From the NCBI GenBank assembly GCA_964425695.1, contig CAYRNF010000006.1, positions 77,102 through 141,101 on the forward strand: a stretch of DNA of 64,000 nucleotides. The letters are read 5' to 3'. Origin of the DNA: JAKPBU01 sp964425695 (GTDB taxonomy: Bacteria; Pseudomonadota; Gammaproteobacteria; Xanthomonadales; Xanthomonadaceae). Shown in pieces: positions 8,919 to 18,500 of the stretch; position 1 is the stretch's first letter, and every line of letters starts with the position of its first letter. Both the position numbers and the translations under genes were made by a program. The notes beneath the pieces were generated by a model that was not told the DNA's origin, did not search any database, and was given only the letters and a program-made list of their open reading frames with translations.

Positions 8919-9508
8919 CCCTGAAGAACACCGCCGACCGCTGGGGCGCCGTGAGCCAGGCGTTCCACTGGATCATCGTGCTGCTGATCCTGGGCCTTGC
9001 GGTGGTGGGCCTGACTCTGGACGAGCTGCCGCGCTCCCCCAAGTATTTCTGGGTCTACACGGCGCACAAGTCGATGGGCATCACCGTGCTGGCGCTGATG
9101 CTGCTGCGCCTGGGCTGGCGGCTGTACGCCGGCGCGCCGGCGCCGGTCCCCGGCACGCCCGCCTGGCAGCGCGCGGCCGCGGCGCTGAGCCACTGGGGGC
9201 TGTACGGGCTGGCCATCGCCATGCCGCTGTCGGGCTGGCTGTACGACTCGGCCAGCGGCCTGCGGCCGTTCGAATGGTTCGGCCTGTTCCCCATGCCCAA
9301 GCTGGTGCCGCCCAGCGAATCGCTGGCCGACGCCGCGCACGACTGGCACGAAACCCTGTTCTGGGTGCTGGTGGCGCTGATCGCGGTGCACGCCGGCGCG
9401 GCGCTGTACCACCACCTCTTCCGTCGCGATGCCACCCTGGCGCGGATGCTTCCGCGCGGCTGGGTGGCCGCGCCCACCACGCAGGAGTCCGCCCGCCATG
9501 TCGACTAG
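8915..9508 (+). CDS. cytochrome b561
   Basis: A 197-residue inner-membrane dihaem cytochrome with four predicted helices. Haem-ligand histidines are visible in SQAFHWII, YTAHKSMG, ALSHWGLYG and DWHETLFW. Family members pass electrons from quinol to periplasmic acceptors. It overlaps the preceding YceI gene by 4 bp and the next YceI gene by 11 bp. In many proteobacteria b561 and YceI genes sit together, and the sandwich here strongly implies one functional unit. Confidence 0.92.
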   Translation: MTLKNTADRWGAVSQAFHWIIVLLILGLAVVGLTLDELPRSPKYFWVYTAHKSMGITVLALMLLRLGWRLYAGAPAPVPGTPAWQRAAAALSHWGLYGLAIAMPLSGWLYDSASGLRPFEWFGLFPMPKLVPPSESLADAAHDWHETLFWVLVALIAVHAGAALYHHLFRRDATLARMLPRGWVAAPTTQESARHVD

Positions 9509-10067
9509 GTTCCCCACGCCGCTCGCGGTCGCCACCGCGCTGGTGGCCACGCTCGCCACTGCGCCGGCGCGCGCCGCCGACTACGTGCAGGCGCCGGGCT
9601 CCACGCTCGCCTTCGCAAGCAAGTACGACGGCGAGGTGTTCACCGGCAGCTTTCCCGGCTTCGAGACCCGGCTGAGCTTCGATCCGGCGCGCCTTGCGGC
9701 CGCGAAGCTCGACGTGGCGATCCCCCTGGCCGGGGCCAGGACCGGCAACGCCGACCGCGACAGCACCCTGCAGGGCGCCGAGTTCTTCGACGTGGGCCGG
9801 TTCGCGCGCGCGCGCTACACCGCCACCGCGTTCCGCAGCCTGGGTGGCAACCGCTACGCGGCCGACGGCACGCTGGAACTGCGCGGCGTGCGCAAGCCGG
9901 TCACGCTGACCTTCACCTGGACGCCGGGCCCGCGGCCGCTGCTGGTCGGCAAGGCCACGGTGAAGCGCCTCGACTTCGGCGTGGGCGCAGGCGACTGGGC
10001 CGATACCGCCAGCATTCCCAACGAAGTGGCCATCAGCACGCGCGTGGTGCTGTCGCCCGCGCCTTGA
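9498..10067 (+). CDS. YceI-family periplasmic protein
   Basis: Exported 189-residue protein with a signal peptide ending ATAPARA and a full YceI domain (PGSTLAFASKYDGEVFTGSF, STLQGAEFFDV, GTLELRGVRKPVTLTF). It is nearer the standard YceI length than the first copy and lacks the acidic tail. The two copies differ clearly, so they are not a recent duplication. It is third in the operon, overlapping b561 by 11 bp, and presumably binds a lipid or quinone-type ligand alongside that cytochrome. Confidence 0.9.
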   Translation: MSTRFPTPLAVATALVATLATAPARAADYVQAPGSTLAFASKYDGEVFTGSFPGFETRLSFDPARLAAAKLDVAIPLAGARTGNADRDSTLQGAEFFDVGRFARARYTATAFRSLGGNRYAADGTLELRGVRKPVTLTFTWTPGPRPLLVGKATVKRLDFGVGAGDWADTASIPNEVAISTRVVLSPAP

Positions 10068-10099
10068 GGCGCAGCGACGGCCCGTGCACGGCGCCCGCC

Positions 10100-10105
10100 T
10101 AGAAT
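10100..10105 (+). promoter_or_regulatory. -10 element of the GTPase pair (leaderless)
   Basis: TAGAAT is followed after 6 bp by the ATG of the first GTPase gene, with no room for a Shine-Dalgarno sequence. The arrangement fits leaderless initiation. Confidence 0.45.
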
Positions 10106-10111
10106 CCCGGC

Positions 10112-11590
10112 ATGGCGCCGACCGCCCGCAAGTCGCAACCCGCACGCTGGATCGTCGCCGCACTGGTCGTGCTGGTGGCGGCAGCACTCGCCTACCTGCT
10201 GGTCGGCGCCACCGACACCGCGCTCACCGTGTGGAACAGGCTGCGCGACGCGCCGCAGTGGCTGCGCGTCGGGTTCCTGGGCGCGCTGGGCGTGCTCGGG
10301 CTGCTGGCCGGCTGGGCGGTGTGGCGGCTGCTGCATCCGGGCGCGGCGCGCACGCCGGTGGCCGAACCCATCGACCGCGCACGCATCGAGGCGCGCGCCG
10401 CGGCGCTGCCCGCCGAGGATCCCACCGCCGCGCTGCTGCGCGAGGAGTTGCGCCACAGCGACGCGCGACGCGATGCGCGGCGCCTGTACGTGGCGCTGTT
10501 CGGCGACATCAGCGCGGGCAAGAGCGCATTGATGTCCGCGCTCAGCGGCCGCGCCGTCGCCAGCCATGTCGTCGGCGGCACCACGCGCGAGGTCGCGCAC
10601 GCCGACGTGGTGCTCGATGACGGCCTGGCGCTCGACCTGGCCGACGTGCCCGGCACCAACGAGGTGGACGGCGACGCATGGGCGCGCATCGCCCGGGCCG
10701 AAGCCGCGCGTGCCCACGCCCTGGTCTACGTCAGCGACGGCGAACCCACGCGCGCGCAGGACGCCGACCTGCGTCGCATCGGCCGCTTCGGGAAGCCGCT
10801 GCTGCTGGCGCTGAACAAGGCCGACCGCTACCGCGACGACGAGCTGGCCGTGTTGCTGCCGCGGCTGCGCGAGCGCTACGCCCGCGTGGCCATGGCGGTG
10901 CTGCCGATCCAGGCCGGCGGCACCGAGCGCCTGCGCGCCGCCGATGGCAGCGAGGTCGAACGCCCGCGCACACCGCAGCTGCAGCCGCTGCTGCAGCAGC
11001 TGCGCGCCATCGCCGCGCACGACCCGGCGCAGTTCGAACCCGCCCGCGAGCAGGCGGTGCTGGCCCAGGCCGACGAGACGCTGTCGGCGCGCGAAGCCGA
11101 GCTGCGCACGCAGCGCGCCGACGCCTGCGTGCGCAAGTACACGCGGCGCGCGGTGGTCGGTGCCCTGGCCGCGGTGGCGCCGGGCACCGACCTGATTATC
11201 CAGGGCGCGCTGGCCACCGCGATGGTGCGCGAGCTGGCTGGCATCCATGGCCTGCGCGTGCGCGACGTGGACATCGACGGGCTGATCGACAACGTGGGCG
11301 GGATCGCACGCACCACCGCGTCGGTGACGCTCGCCATTGCCGGCAACGCGCTCAAGGCCTTTCCCGGCCTGGGCACCGTGGGCGGCGGGCTGGTGCATGC
11401 GGTGGCCTACGGGCTGGTGTTCGATAGCCTGGGCCGCGCGGTGAGCGCCACGCTGGCGCAGGCCAACGCGCTGGACCGCAAGGCCACGCTGGATGCGTTC
11501 GAAGCGCAGCTGCAGCGCCCGGGTCGCGAACGCCTGGCGATGCTGGTGGGGATCGCGCGCGACGCGCTGCAGGACCGCTCCCATGCATGA
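10112..11590 (+). CDS. membrane GTPase with DUF697-like C-terminal domain
   Basis: A 492-residue protein. Two N-terminal transmembrane helices (IVAALVVLVAAALAYLLVG and VGFLGALGVLGLLAGWAVW) are followed by a GTPase domain with P-loop GDISAGKS at 131-138, switch II in DVPGTNEVDG and the base-specificity motif NKAD. The C-terminal third (AVVGALAAVAPGTDLIIQGALA, IAGNALKAFPGLGTVGGGLVHA) is hydrophobic and resembles DUF697, found in YcjF-type proteins. It is immediately followed by a second, different GTPase of the same architecture. Function unknown; membrane stress or envelope roles are guesses. Confidence 0.75.
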   Translation: MAPTARKSQPARWIVAALVVLVAAALAYLLVGATDTALTVWNRLRDAPQWLRVGFLGALGVLGLLAGWAVWRLLHPGAARTPVAEPIDRARIEARAAALPAEDPTAALLREELRHSDARRDARRLYVALFGDISAGKSALMSALSGRAVASHVVGGTTREVAHADVVLDDGLALDLADVPGTNEVDGDAWARIARAEAARAHALVYVSDGEPTRAQDADLRRIGRFGKPLLLALNKADRYRDDELAVLLPRLRERYARVAMAVLPIQAGGTERLRAADGSEVERPRTPQLQPLLQQLRAIAAHDPAQFEPAREQAVLAQADETLSAREAELRTQRADACVRKYTRRAVVGALAAVAPGTDLIIQGALATAMVRELAGIHGLRVRDVDIDGLIDNVGGIARTTASVTLAIAGNALKAFPGLGTVGGGLVHAVAYGLVFDSLGRAVSATLAQANALDRKATLDAFEAQLQRPGRERLAMLVGIARDALQDRSHA

Positions 11591-11656
11591 CGCGGCCACG
11601 CCGGGCGCGGGCGCACGCGCGCAGGACCCGCGCGCCACGTCGCACAGGCGTCGCGC

Positions 11657-13048
11657 GTGAGCCTGCGCAACGACGCCGACGGCTGGATGCGCTGGCTGCG
11701 CCAGCTGGTGCGTCCGCCCCTGCCGGACGCCGCGCAGGGCGAGCGCGCGCGCAGCGCAGGCCACGACCACCTGGCGCGCGCCTCCGACAGCCTGCGCGAC
11801 CTGCTGTCCGATCCCACCATCCCGGCGGGCGTGCGCGACGCGCTGCGCGCCGACCACGCGGAGATAGAAGCGCTGCTGGACAAGCTGGACAAGCAGCAGC
11901 TGCACATCGCCGTGTTCGGCCGGGTCAGCGTTGGCAAGTCGGCGGTGCTCAACGCGCTGGCCGGGCGCGACCTGTTCGAGGTTGGCGTCCTGCACGGCAC
12001 CACCACCACGGCGCACCGGCGCGAATGGGACGGCGTGGCGGCCGACGACACCGCGCTGGGGCCGATGCTGCTGATCGACACGCCCGGCATCGACGAGCTC
12101 GATGGCGAGCAGCGCGAGCGCATCGCACGCGAGGTGGCGCAGCGCGCCGACCTGCTGGTCTTCGTGGTGGACGGCGACATGACCGCGGTGGAGCACGACG
12201 CGCTGCGCGCCGTCGCGGTGGCCGGGCGCCCCACCCTGCTGGCCCTGAACAAGGCCGACCGCTACACCGGCGCCGAGCTCGATGCGCTGCTGGCGCGCCT
12301 GCGCGCGCATGCCACCGGGCGCGTACGCGCGCAGAACGTGCTGGCGGTGATGGCCAACCCCGCGCCGGAGCGGGTGCTCGCCGCCGACCCGGCGGGCAAC
12401 GAGCGCGTGGTGGAGCGCGAGCGCGACGCGGACGTATCGGAACTGCGCCGGCGCATCCTGGACCTGGCGCGCAGCGAAGGCCGCACGTTCGCCGCGCTCA
12501 ATGCCGCCTTCGCCGCCGGACACCTGAGCGATGCGATCAGCCAACGCCTGGTCGCCGTGCGCCGCGAGGCGGCCGAGAAGGTCATCCATGCGTACTGCCT
12601 GGCCAAGGGCGTCGCAGTCGCGCTGAACCCGGTGCCGGCCGCGGACCTGTTCGCCGCGGCCGCGCTGGACATCGCCCTGGTGATGCACCTGGGGCGCGTG
12701 TACGGCATGGATCCCACGAAGGTCGAGGCCACCGAACTGCTCAAGGTGATCCTGGCGCAGGTGGCGGCGCTAATGGGCGCCGTGTGGGGCGTGCACCTGG
12801 TGGCGTCCGCGCTGAAGCTCGGCACGGCCGGCTTCAGCACCGTGGCCACGGCCGGCATCCAGGGCGCGCTGGCGTGGTACGCCACGCTGGTGGTGGGTCG
12901 CTCGGCCGAGCGCTGGTACGCGCAGGGCAAGAGCTGGGGCGCGCGCGGACCCAAGCAGGTGGTGCGCGAGATCGTGGATTCGCTGGATCGTGATTCGGTG
13001 CTGCGCGAAGCCCGCGACGAAATCCTGGCGCGCCTGCGCACCCCCTGA
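11657..13048 (+). CDS. GTPase with DUF697-like C-terminal domain
   Basis: A 463-residue GTPase: P-loop GRVSVGKS at 88-95, switch region HGTTTTAHR, DTPGIDELDG, and NKAD. The C-terminal part (VALNPVPAADLFAAAALDIALVMHL, AALMGAVWGVHLVASAL) is hydrophobic like the partner's. Unlike the partner it has no N-terminal membrane anchor, so the two may form an anchored/soluble pair. The start is a GTG 66 bp after the upstream stop; no ATG gives a credible N-terminus. The cellular role is not known. Confidence 0.75.
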   Translation: MSLRNDADGWMRWLRQLVRPPLPDAAQGERARSAGHDHLARASDSLRDLLSDPTIPAGVRDALRADHAEIEALLDKLDKQQLHIAVFGRVSVGKSAVLNALAGRDLFEVGVLHGTTTTAHRREWDGVAADDTALGPMLLIDTPGIDELDGEQRERIAREVAQRADLLVFVVDGDMTAVEHDALRAVAVAGRPTLLALNKADRYTGAELDALLARLRAHATGRVRAQNVLAVMANPAPERVLAADPAGNERVVERERDADVSELRRRILDLARSEGRTFAALNAAFAAGHLSDAISQRLVAVRREAAEKVIHAYCLAKGVAVALNPVPAADLFAAAALDIALVMHLGRVYGMDPTKVEATELLKVILAQVAALMGAVWGVHLVASALKLGTAGFSTVATAGIQGALAWYATLVVGRSAERWYAQGKSWGARGPKQVVREIVDSLDRDSVLREARDEILARLRTP

Positions 13049-13060
13049 CATCCACCCCTC

Positions 13061-13130
13061 GGAGCGGCTTCGACCGCGACCGTGCTCGCGCTCGAATCCG
13101 GACCGGCCGGTTCGCAGCGGAAGCCGCTCC
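13061..13130. repeat. REP-like element with inverted GGAGCGGCTTC arms
   Basis: A perfect 11-bp inverted pair, GGAGCGGCTTC at 13061-13071 and GAAGCCGCTCC at 13120-13130, is separated by 48 bp and lies between two convergent genes. Motifs of this GCGGCTTC type recur near 15285 and 44751 and are typical of dispersed extragenic palindromes in this bacterial family. It may also stop read-through between the convergent genes. Confidence 0.6.
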
Positions 13131-13148
13131 TACGACGCCAGCGGGATG

Positions 13149-13379
13149 TCAGCCGCGGGCTGCGAAGGCGCGCAGCGATGCCGCGTCGAAAGGCCAGTCC
13201 AGTTCCGCGCCGGTCGCCGTATCGCGCAGCACCGGCACGCGCGCGCCGTAGCGCGCTTCCAGCGCTGCGTCGTCGTCGATCCACACGCTCTGGAAATCGG
13301 GCACGCGCGCAGCCGCGAGCGCGGCCAGTGCCTGGTCGCACAGCGGGCAGTCGTCGCGCTGGTACAGGATCAGGGCCAT
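13149..13379 (-). CDS. glutaredoxin-like thioredoxin-fold protein
   Basis: A 76-residue protein with the glutaredoxin-family start LILYQRDDCPLCDQALAAL; the redox motif is CPLC (residues 11-14). The segment ARYGARVPVLRD contains the cis-proline typical of the fold. It belongs to the small DUF836 glutaredoxin-like group, common near housekeeping genes; partner substrates are unknown. It stands alone, convergent with the second GTPase gene and divergent from the next gene. Confidence 0.85.
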   Translation of the reverse strand: MALILYQRDDCPLCDQALAALAAARVPDFQSVWIDDDAALEARYGARVPVLRDTATGAELDWPFDAASLRAFAARG

Positions 13380-13438
13380 ACAGCAGCGTATTGGGGAGTC
13401 CGTCCCTAGGATACGTGCGGACCCCGGGGAGACACGCC

Positions 13439-13837
13439 ATGCGACCTGCCCGCCGCGCCGCCGTGCTGCGCGTGCCCACCAGCCTGACGCTGGCCTGCAT
13501 GGCAACCGCCTGCGCTTCCGTGGCCGGGCCCACGCTTGGTGCGGCGTGCGCGGTGGACGAAACCGCCCTGCTCGGTGGTTGGCGCCATGCGCGCGGTGCC
13601 GGTTCCTTCGAGGTGTTCGCACTGGAACACGACGGCGAAACACGCAGGTTCAGCGCGTGGCTGCACGAGCGACCCGAATCCAGCGGCCAGTGGTCCTTCG
13701 ACCCCGTCGCTTGCCGCCTGCGCGTGACCACGGCGGGCAACATGGGCTGGGATTACCATGTGGCACTCGACGGCGATGTCCTGACCCTGCAAGAGGCGCA
13801 GGACGCTCCCGCTTCCTACCGGCGCGTTCCCGACTGA
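13439..13837 (+). CDS. small exported protein, possible lipoprotein
   Basis: A 132-residue protein I do not recognise. The N-terminus has arginines followed by a hydrophobic segment with two possible lipobox cysteines (SLTLAC and MATAC), so export as a lipoprotein is plausible. The mature part (ALLGGWRHARGAGSFEVFALEH, GQWSFDPVACRLRV, YHVALDGDVLTL) looks like a small beta-barrel, reminiscent of lipocalin-like or META-type domains. A TAGGAT-like -10 lies upstream and GGGGAG before the ATG. It is transcribed alone ahead of sdaA. Confidence 0.6.
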   Translation: MRPARRAAVLRVPTSLTLACMATACASVAGPTLGAACAVDETALLGGWRHARGAGSFEVFALEHDGETRRFSAWLHERPESSGQWSFDPVACRLRVTTAGNMGWDYHVALDGDVLTLQEAQDAPASYRRVPD

Positions 13838-13883
13838 CCGTCGCCGCACCGCGCCCGCCTATTCGGATCCCAGACCACACGCC

Positions 13884-15266
13884 ATGGCCGTCAGCACCTT
13901 CGACCTGTTCAAGATCGGCATCGGGCCCAGCTCCTCGCACACCGTGGGCCCCATGCGCGCCGCGGCGCGCTTCGTCGAGCGCTGGCTGGTGGAACCCGGT
14001 CGCCTGCAGACCGTCGCGCGCGTGCGCGCCGAGGTGTTCGGCTCGCTGGCGCTGACCGGGCGCGGCCACGGCACCGACAAGGCCGTGCTGATGGGCCTGG
14101 AAGGCCACTGGCCCAACCTGATCGACCCCGACGTGATTCCCGAGGCGCTCGCACGGATCCGCGGCGACAAGCGCATCCGCCTGAACGGGACGCACGAAAT
14201 CGCCTTCGACGAAAAGCGCGACCTGGCCATGAACAAACGCCAGAAGCTGCCGTACCACACCAACGGCATGCGCTTCACCGCGTACGACGCCGACGGCAAC
14301 CAGATCGCCACGCGCGATTACTACTCCGTGGGCGGCGGCTTCGTGGTCAACCAGGACGAGGCGGCCGAAGACCGCATCGTCGCCGACACCACCGCGCTGC
14401 CGCACCCGTTCCACAGCGGCGACGAACTGCTGGCGCAGGCCGCGCGCAGCGGGCTGTCGATCGCCGCCATGATGTTCGAGAACGAGCAGGCCTGGCGCAG
14501 CGCGGAACAGGTGCGGGAAGGGCTGCGCGAGATCTGGCGCGCCATGCAGGGCTGCGTGGATCGCGGCATCCGCGAAACGGGCACCCTCCCCGGCGGCCTG
14601 CACGTGACGCGCCGCGCGCCGGCGCTGTACGCGGAGCTGTCCTCGCGTCCGGAAGCGGCCATGCGCGATCCGCTCACGGTGCTCGACTGGGTGAACCTGT
14701 ACGCGCTGGCGGTGAACGAGGAAAACGCCGCCGGCGGCCGCGTGGTCACCGCGCCCACCAACGGCGCGGCCGGCATCATTCCGGCGGTGCTGCGGTACTA
14801 CGACCGGTTCATTCCCGGCGCCAGCGAGCAGGGCGTGTTCGATTTCCTGCTCACCGCTTCGGCCATCGGCATCCTCTACAAGGAAAACGCCAGCATCAGC
14901 GGCGCCGAAGTGGGCTGCCAGGGCGAGGTGGGCGTGGCCTGTTCGATGGCCGCTGGCGGCCTGGTGGCCGCGCTGGGCGGCACGCCGGGGCAGATCGAGA
15001 ACGCGGCCGAAATCGGCATGGAGCACAACCTGGGCCTGACCTGCGATCCGATCGGCGGCCTGGTGCAGATCCCGTGCATCGAACGCAATGCGATGGGCGC
15101 GGTGAAGGCCATCAACGCCAGCCGCATGGCGATGCGCGGAGACGGCAAGCACAAGGTCAGCCTGGACAAGGTCATCAAGACCATGCGCGACACCGGCCGC
15201 GACATGCAGGACAAGTACAAAGAAACCAGCCGCGGCGGGCTGGCGGTGAACGTCATCGAGTGCTGA
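13884..15266 (+). CDS. sdaA: L-serine ammonia-lyase, iron-sulfur type
   Basis: Converts L-serine to pyruvate and ammonia using a [4Fe-4S] cluster. The 460 residues form the single-chain enterobacterial type with fused beta and alpha domains. The N-terminal signature FDLFKIGIGPSSSHTVGPM is intact, TAPTNGAAGIIPAVL is in the catalytic domain, and the likely cluster cysteines are Cys345, Cys387 and Cys398 (GCQGEVG, LTCDPIG, IPCIERN). The gene appears monocistronic, with a GGGGCT/AGCCCC stem-loop of REP type after its stop. Confidence 0.95.
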   Translation: MAVSTFDLFKIGIGPSSSHTVGPMRAAARFVERWLVEPGRLQTVARVRAEVFGSLALTGRGHGTDKAVLMGLEGHWPNLIDPDVIPEALARIRGDKRIRLNGTHEIAFDEKRDLAMNKRQKLPYHTNGMRFTAYDADGNQIATRDYYSVGGGFVVNQDEAAEDRIVADTTALPHPFHSGDELLAQAARSGLSIAAMMFENEQAWRSAEQVREGLREIWRAMQGCVDRGIRETGTLPGGLHVTRRAPALYAELSSRPEAAMRDPLTVLDWVNLYALAVNEENAAGGRVVTAPTNGAAGIIPAVLRYYDRFIPGASEQGVFDFLLTASAIGILYKENASISGAEVGCQGEVGVACSMAAGGLVAALGGTPGQIENAAEIGMEHNLGLTCDPIGGLVQIPCIERNAMGAVKAINASRMAMRGDGKHKVSLDKVIKTMRDTGRDMQDKYKETSRGGLAVNVIEC

Positions 15267-15284
15267 TGCCGGGCCTGCGTGCAG

Positions 15285-15308
15285 GAGGGGCTTCGGCCGC
15301 GAGCCCCG
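15285..15308. repeat. REP-like half element
   Basis: AGGGGCTTCGGCCGCGAGCCCC-type sequence follows the sdaA stop. It folds into a 6-bp stem (GGGGCT/AGCCCC) and shares the GGCTTCGGCCGCGA core with the other dispersed elements in this window. Confidence 0.45.
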
Positions 15309-15554
15309 GCACCCGGCCGATGCACGGCCAAGCCGTCCGCACGCGCCGCGCCACCCCGGCGCGGCCCGCGCAAGCCACCGCTGCGGGGGGCGCGCACTGC
15401 GTCGATATACGCACCCGAACTGGACGCAGCGCGTCCATCTGCGGACGCGTTGCGGCGCGGGGCTGAACGAAAACGGCACGCCGCGGCGGGAGTCTTGGAA
15501 GCGGCCAAGGGAGCGATACACTCCAGCCCGGACGGGGACGTTTGGGGGAACGTC

Positions 15555-18500
15555 TTGGTTGCGAAACGTCTGTTCCTGCGCATGCTGCTTGCGGTGACGA
15601 TGGCGTCGACCGCCGCGTTGGCGTGGGCGCTGGATCCGCACAAGTCCTTCGAGCATTACGTCCGCAACGCCTGGTCGATCGCCGACGGGCTGCCGCAGAT
15701 CAGCGCGCTGGCGCTCGCGCAGGGCGCGGACGGCTACCTGTGGGTCGGCACGCAGTCCGGCCTTGCGCGATTCGACGGCGTGCGCTTCACCACGTTCACG
15801 CCCGAGTCCGAACCGGCGATCCCGGGCCTGTTCGTCCGCAGCCTGCTGGCCGACCGCGCCGGCAATCTGTGGGTGGGCACGTACAAGGGACTGGCGCTGT
15901 ATCGCGACGGCCGGTTCACCGCCGTGCCCGCGGCCGAGCGCACGCGCTTCCCCGCACTGGATGTCGCCGAACTGGCCGCGCGCCGCAACGGCGAAGTGAT
16001 CGCCGCCACGTCCGATGGCCTGTTCCGGGTCGCGTCCGGGCGCCTGCATGCGATCGGCGGCCCCGCACCGGCGCATGGCCTGACGGTGGAGGGCGACGCG
16101 CTGTGGGTCGGCACGGTGGGCGCGGTGGAACGGCTGGGGGACGGCCAGCGCGACCGCATTCCGCTGCCCGCCTCCGCGGCCAGCGCCACGGTCAACCGCA
16201 TCGCACTGGTGGACGGCACGCCGTGGATCGGCACGTCGCAGGGCCTGTTCCGCCGCGAAGGCGATGCGTGGGTGCCGGTCCGCGCGCATCCGGCGGTGGA
16301 CGGCGTTCCGGTCTCCGCCATGCTGACCGACCGCGCGGGCAATACGTGGATCGCCTGCAACGCGGGGCTTGCGCGCTTCCGTGGCGACGCGTTCGTGGAG
16401 TTTGTGCCCGACAACAACCCGCGTTCGCTCCAGCAGATGATTTCCATGCTGGAAGACCGCGAGGGCAACCTGTGGCTGGGCAGCCAGCTGGAGGGCGTGG
16501 CGCGGCTGTGGAACGGCTGGACGCGGCGCTACAGCGAAGGCGCGGGACTGCACGACCCGATCGTGTGGTCGGTGGCCGCCGATCCGGACCGCGACCGGTT
16601 CTGGGTCGGCACCAACGACGGCCTTGCCCTGCTCGAGAACGGACGCTACAGCCGCGTGGTGCCTGGCAACGCGCTGCCGCACCCGCACGCCTACAACCTG
16701 CTGGCCGAACGCGACGCGGTGTGGATCGGCACGCGCAGCGGGCTTGCGCTGTGGCGTGACGGGCGCCTGGGGATCCCCGCCTGGGCCGGGCCGCTGGCCG
16801 CGGCGCAGATCAACGGCTTCGCGCGCGCCGCGGACGGATCGCTGTGGATCACCTCGGGCGCGGGCCTGTTCCAGCTGGTGCAGGGCCGGCTGCGCCGTTT
16901 CGGCGAGGCGCAGGGCCTGCGCGATCCGCGCGTGCGCGTGCTGCGCTTCACCGGCGCGGACCGGATGCTGCTGGGCACGCAGGATGGCCTGTACGAGCTG
17001 CGCGATGGCCGCGCGCGCGCGCTGGGCCTGGACCGCGGCCTGCCGCCGCACCTGGACGTGACCGCCATCGACGTGCTGCCCGACGGGCGCATCGTGATCG
17101 GCACGCTCGGCGACAGGAGCTTCATCGAAGCCGGTGGCGTGTGGCATCCGCTGGGCGCAGCGCAGGGGCTGCCGGGCAACTCGCCATTCTTCATCGCCCA
17201 TGACGACCGCGCGCTATGGCTCGTGGGGATCCGCGGCATCGCACGCGTGCCGTTGGCCGGTCTGCCCACCGACGCCACGCCGCGCGCGCGGATCGCCGGC
17301 GAGATGGTGCTGAACGATCGCGGCGACGCCAACGCCGGCCAGCAGGGCTATTGCTGCAACGGCGCGGGCATGTCCAAGGGCCTGATGCGCGACGGCGTGA
17401 TCTGGGCACCGTCGCGCGACGGGCTGGTGGCCCTGGACACACGCGCGATCGTGCCCAACCCGCTGCCGCCGACCTTGAAGATCGAACGCCTGCGCACGGC
17501 GCGCGGCTGGCAACCCGCGCCACGCGCAGGCGAGGTGCTGTCGCTGGCGGCCGGCGTGCGCGACATCGGCGTGGACTTCACTGCCCTGAGTTTCCAGGAC
17601 CCGCGCAGCGTGCAGTTGCGCTACCGGTTGATCGGCTACGACCCGCAGTGGCACGCGGTCGAGGACACCCGGCGCCGCAGCGCCAACTACACCAACCTGC
17701 CGCCCGGCGATTACGCCTTTGCGGTCATCGGTGCCAACAACGCCGGCGTGTGGAGCAACAAGCCGGCCATCCTGCGCTTCGCCATCGCCCCGTACTTCCA
17801 CGAGACATGGCGCTTCAAGCTGCTGCTGGCGGCGCTGCTGGCCGCGGTGGTCTACGCCGGCTATCGCTACCAGGGACATCGCCATGCACGCCGGCAGCGG
17901 ATCCTGGAAACGGAGGTACAGGCGCGCACCGCGGAGCTCAACGCCGCCAACGCGCGGCTGGAGCAGGCCAGCCAGACCGACCCCCTCACCGGCGTGCGCA
18001 ACCGGCGCTACCTGGCCAACCAGATCCCCGCGGACCTGGCGTATTACGACCGCGAAGCCAGCCGCAGCGGCGAGCCCGCGCACCTGGTCGTGTTCGCCCT
18101 GGTCGACATCGACCACTTCAAGCGGGTCAACGACAGCTACGGGCATCGCGCGGGCGACCAGGTGCTGCAGCAGTTCGCGCAGGTGCTGGGCGGCCTGGTG
18201 CGCACGGGCGACTATCTGGCGCGCTGGGGTGGCGAGGAGTTCCTGCTGGTGTTCCGTCCCATGCACAGCCGCCACGTGTCGATGATCGGCGACCGCATCC
18301 GCTCCGCAGTGGCGGCCCATGCCTTCGGCGTCGAAGGCGGCACGCTGCGGCTCACGTGTTCGGTCGGGCTCGCCGGCTATCCCATGCCGCAGCTCGATCC
18401 GCAGCCCGGCTGGGAGCGCATGGTGGACCTGGCCGACGCCGCGCTGTACTGGGTCAAGCGCCACGGTCGCGACGGCTGGGCGCGCCTGGAACCGGCACCG

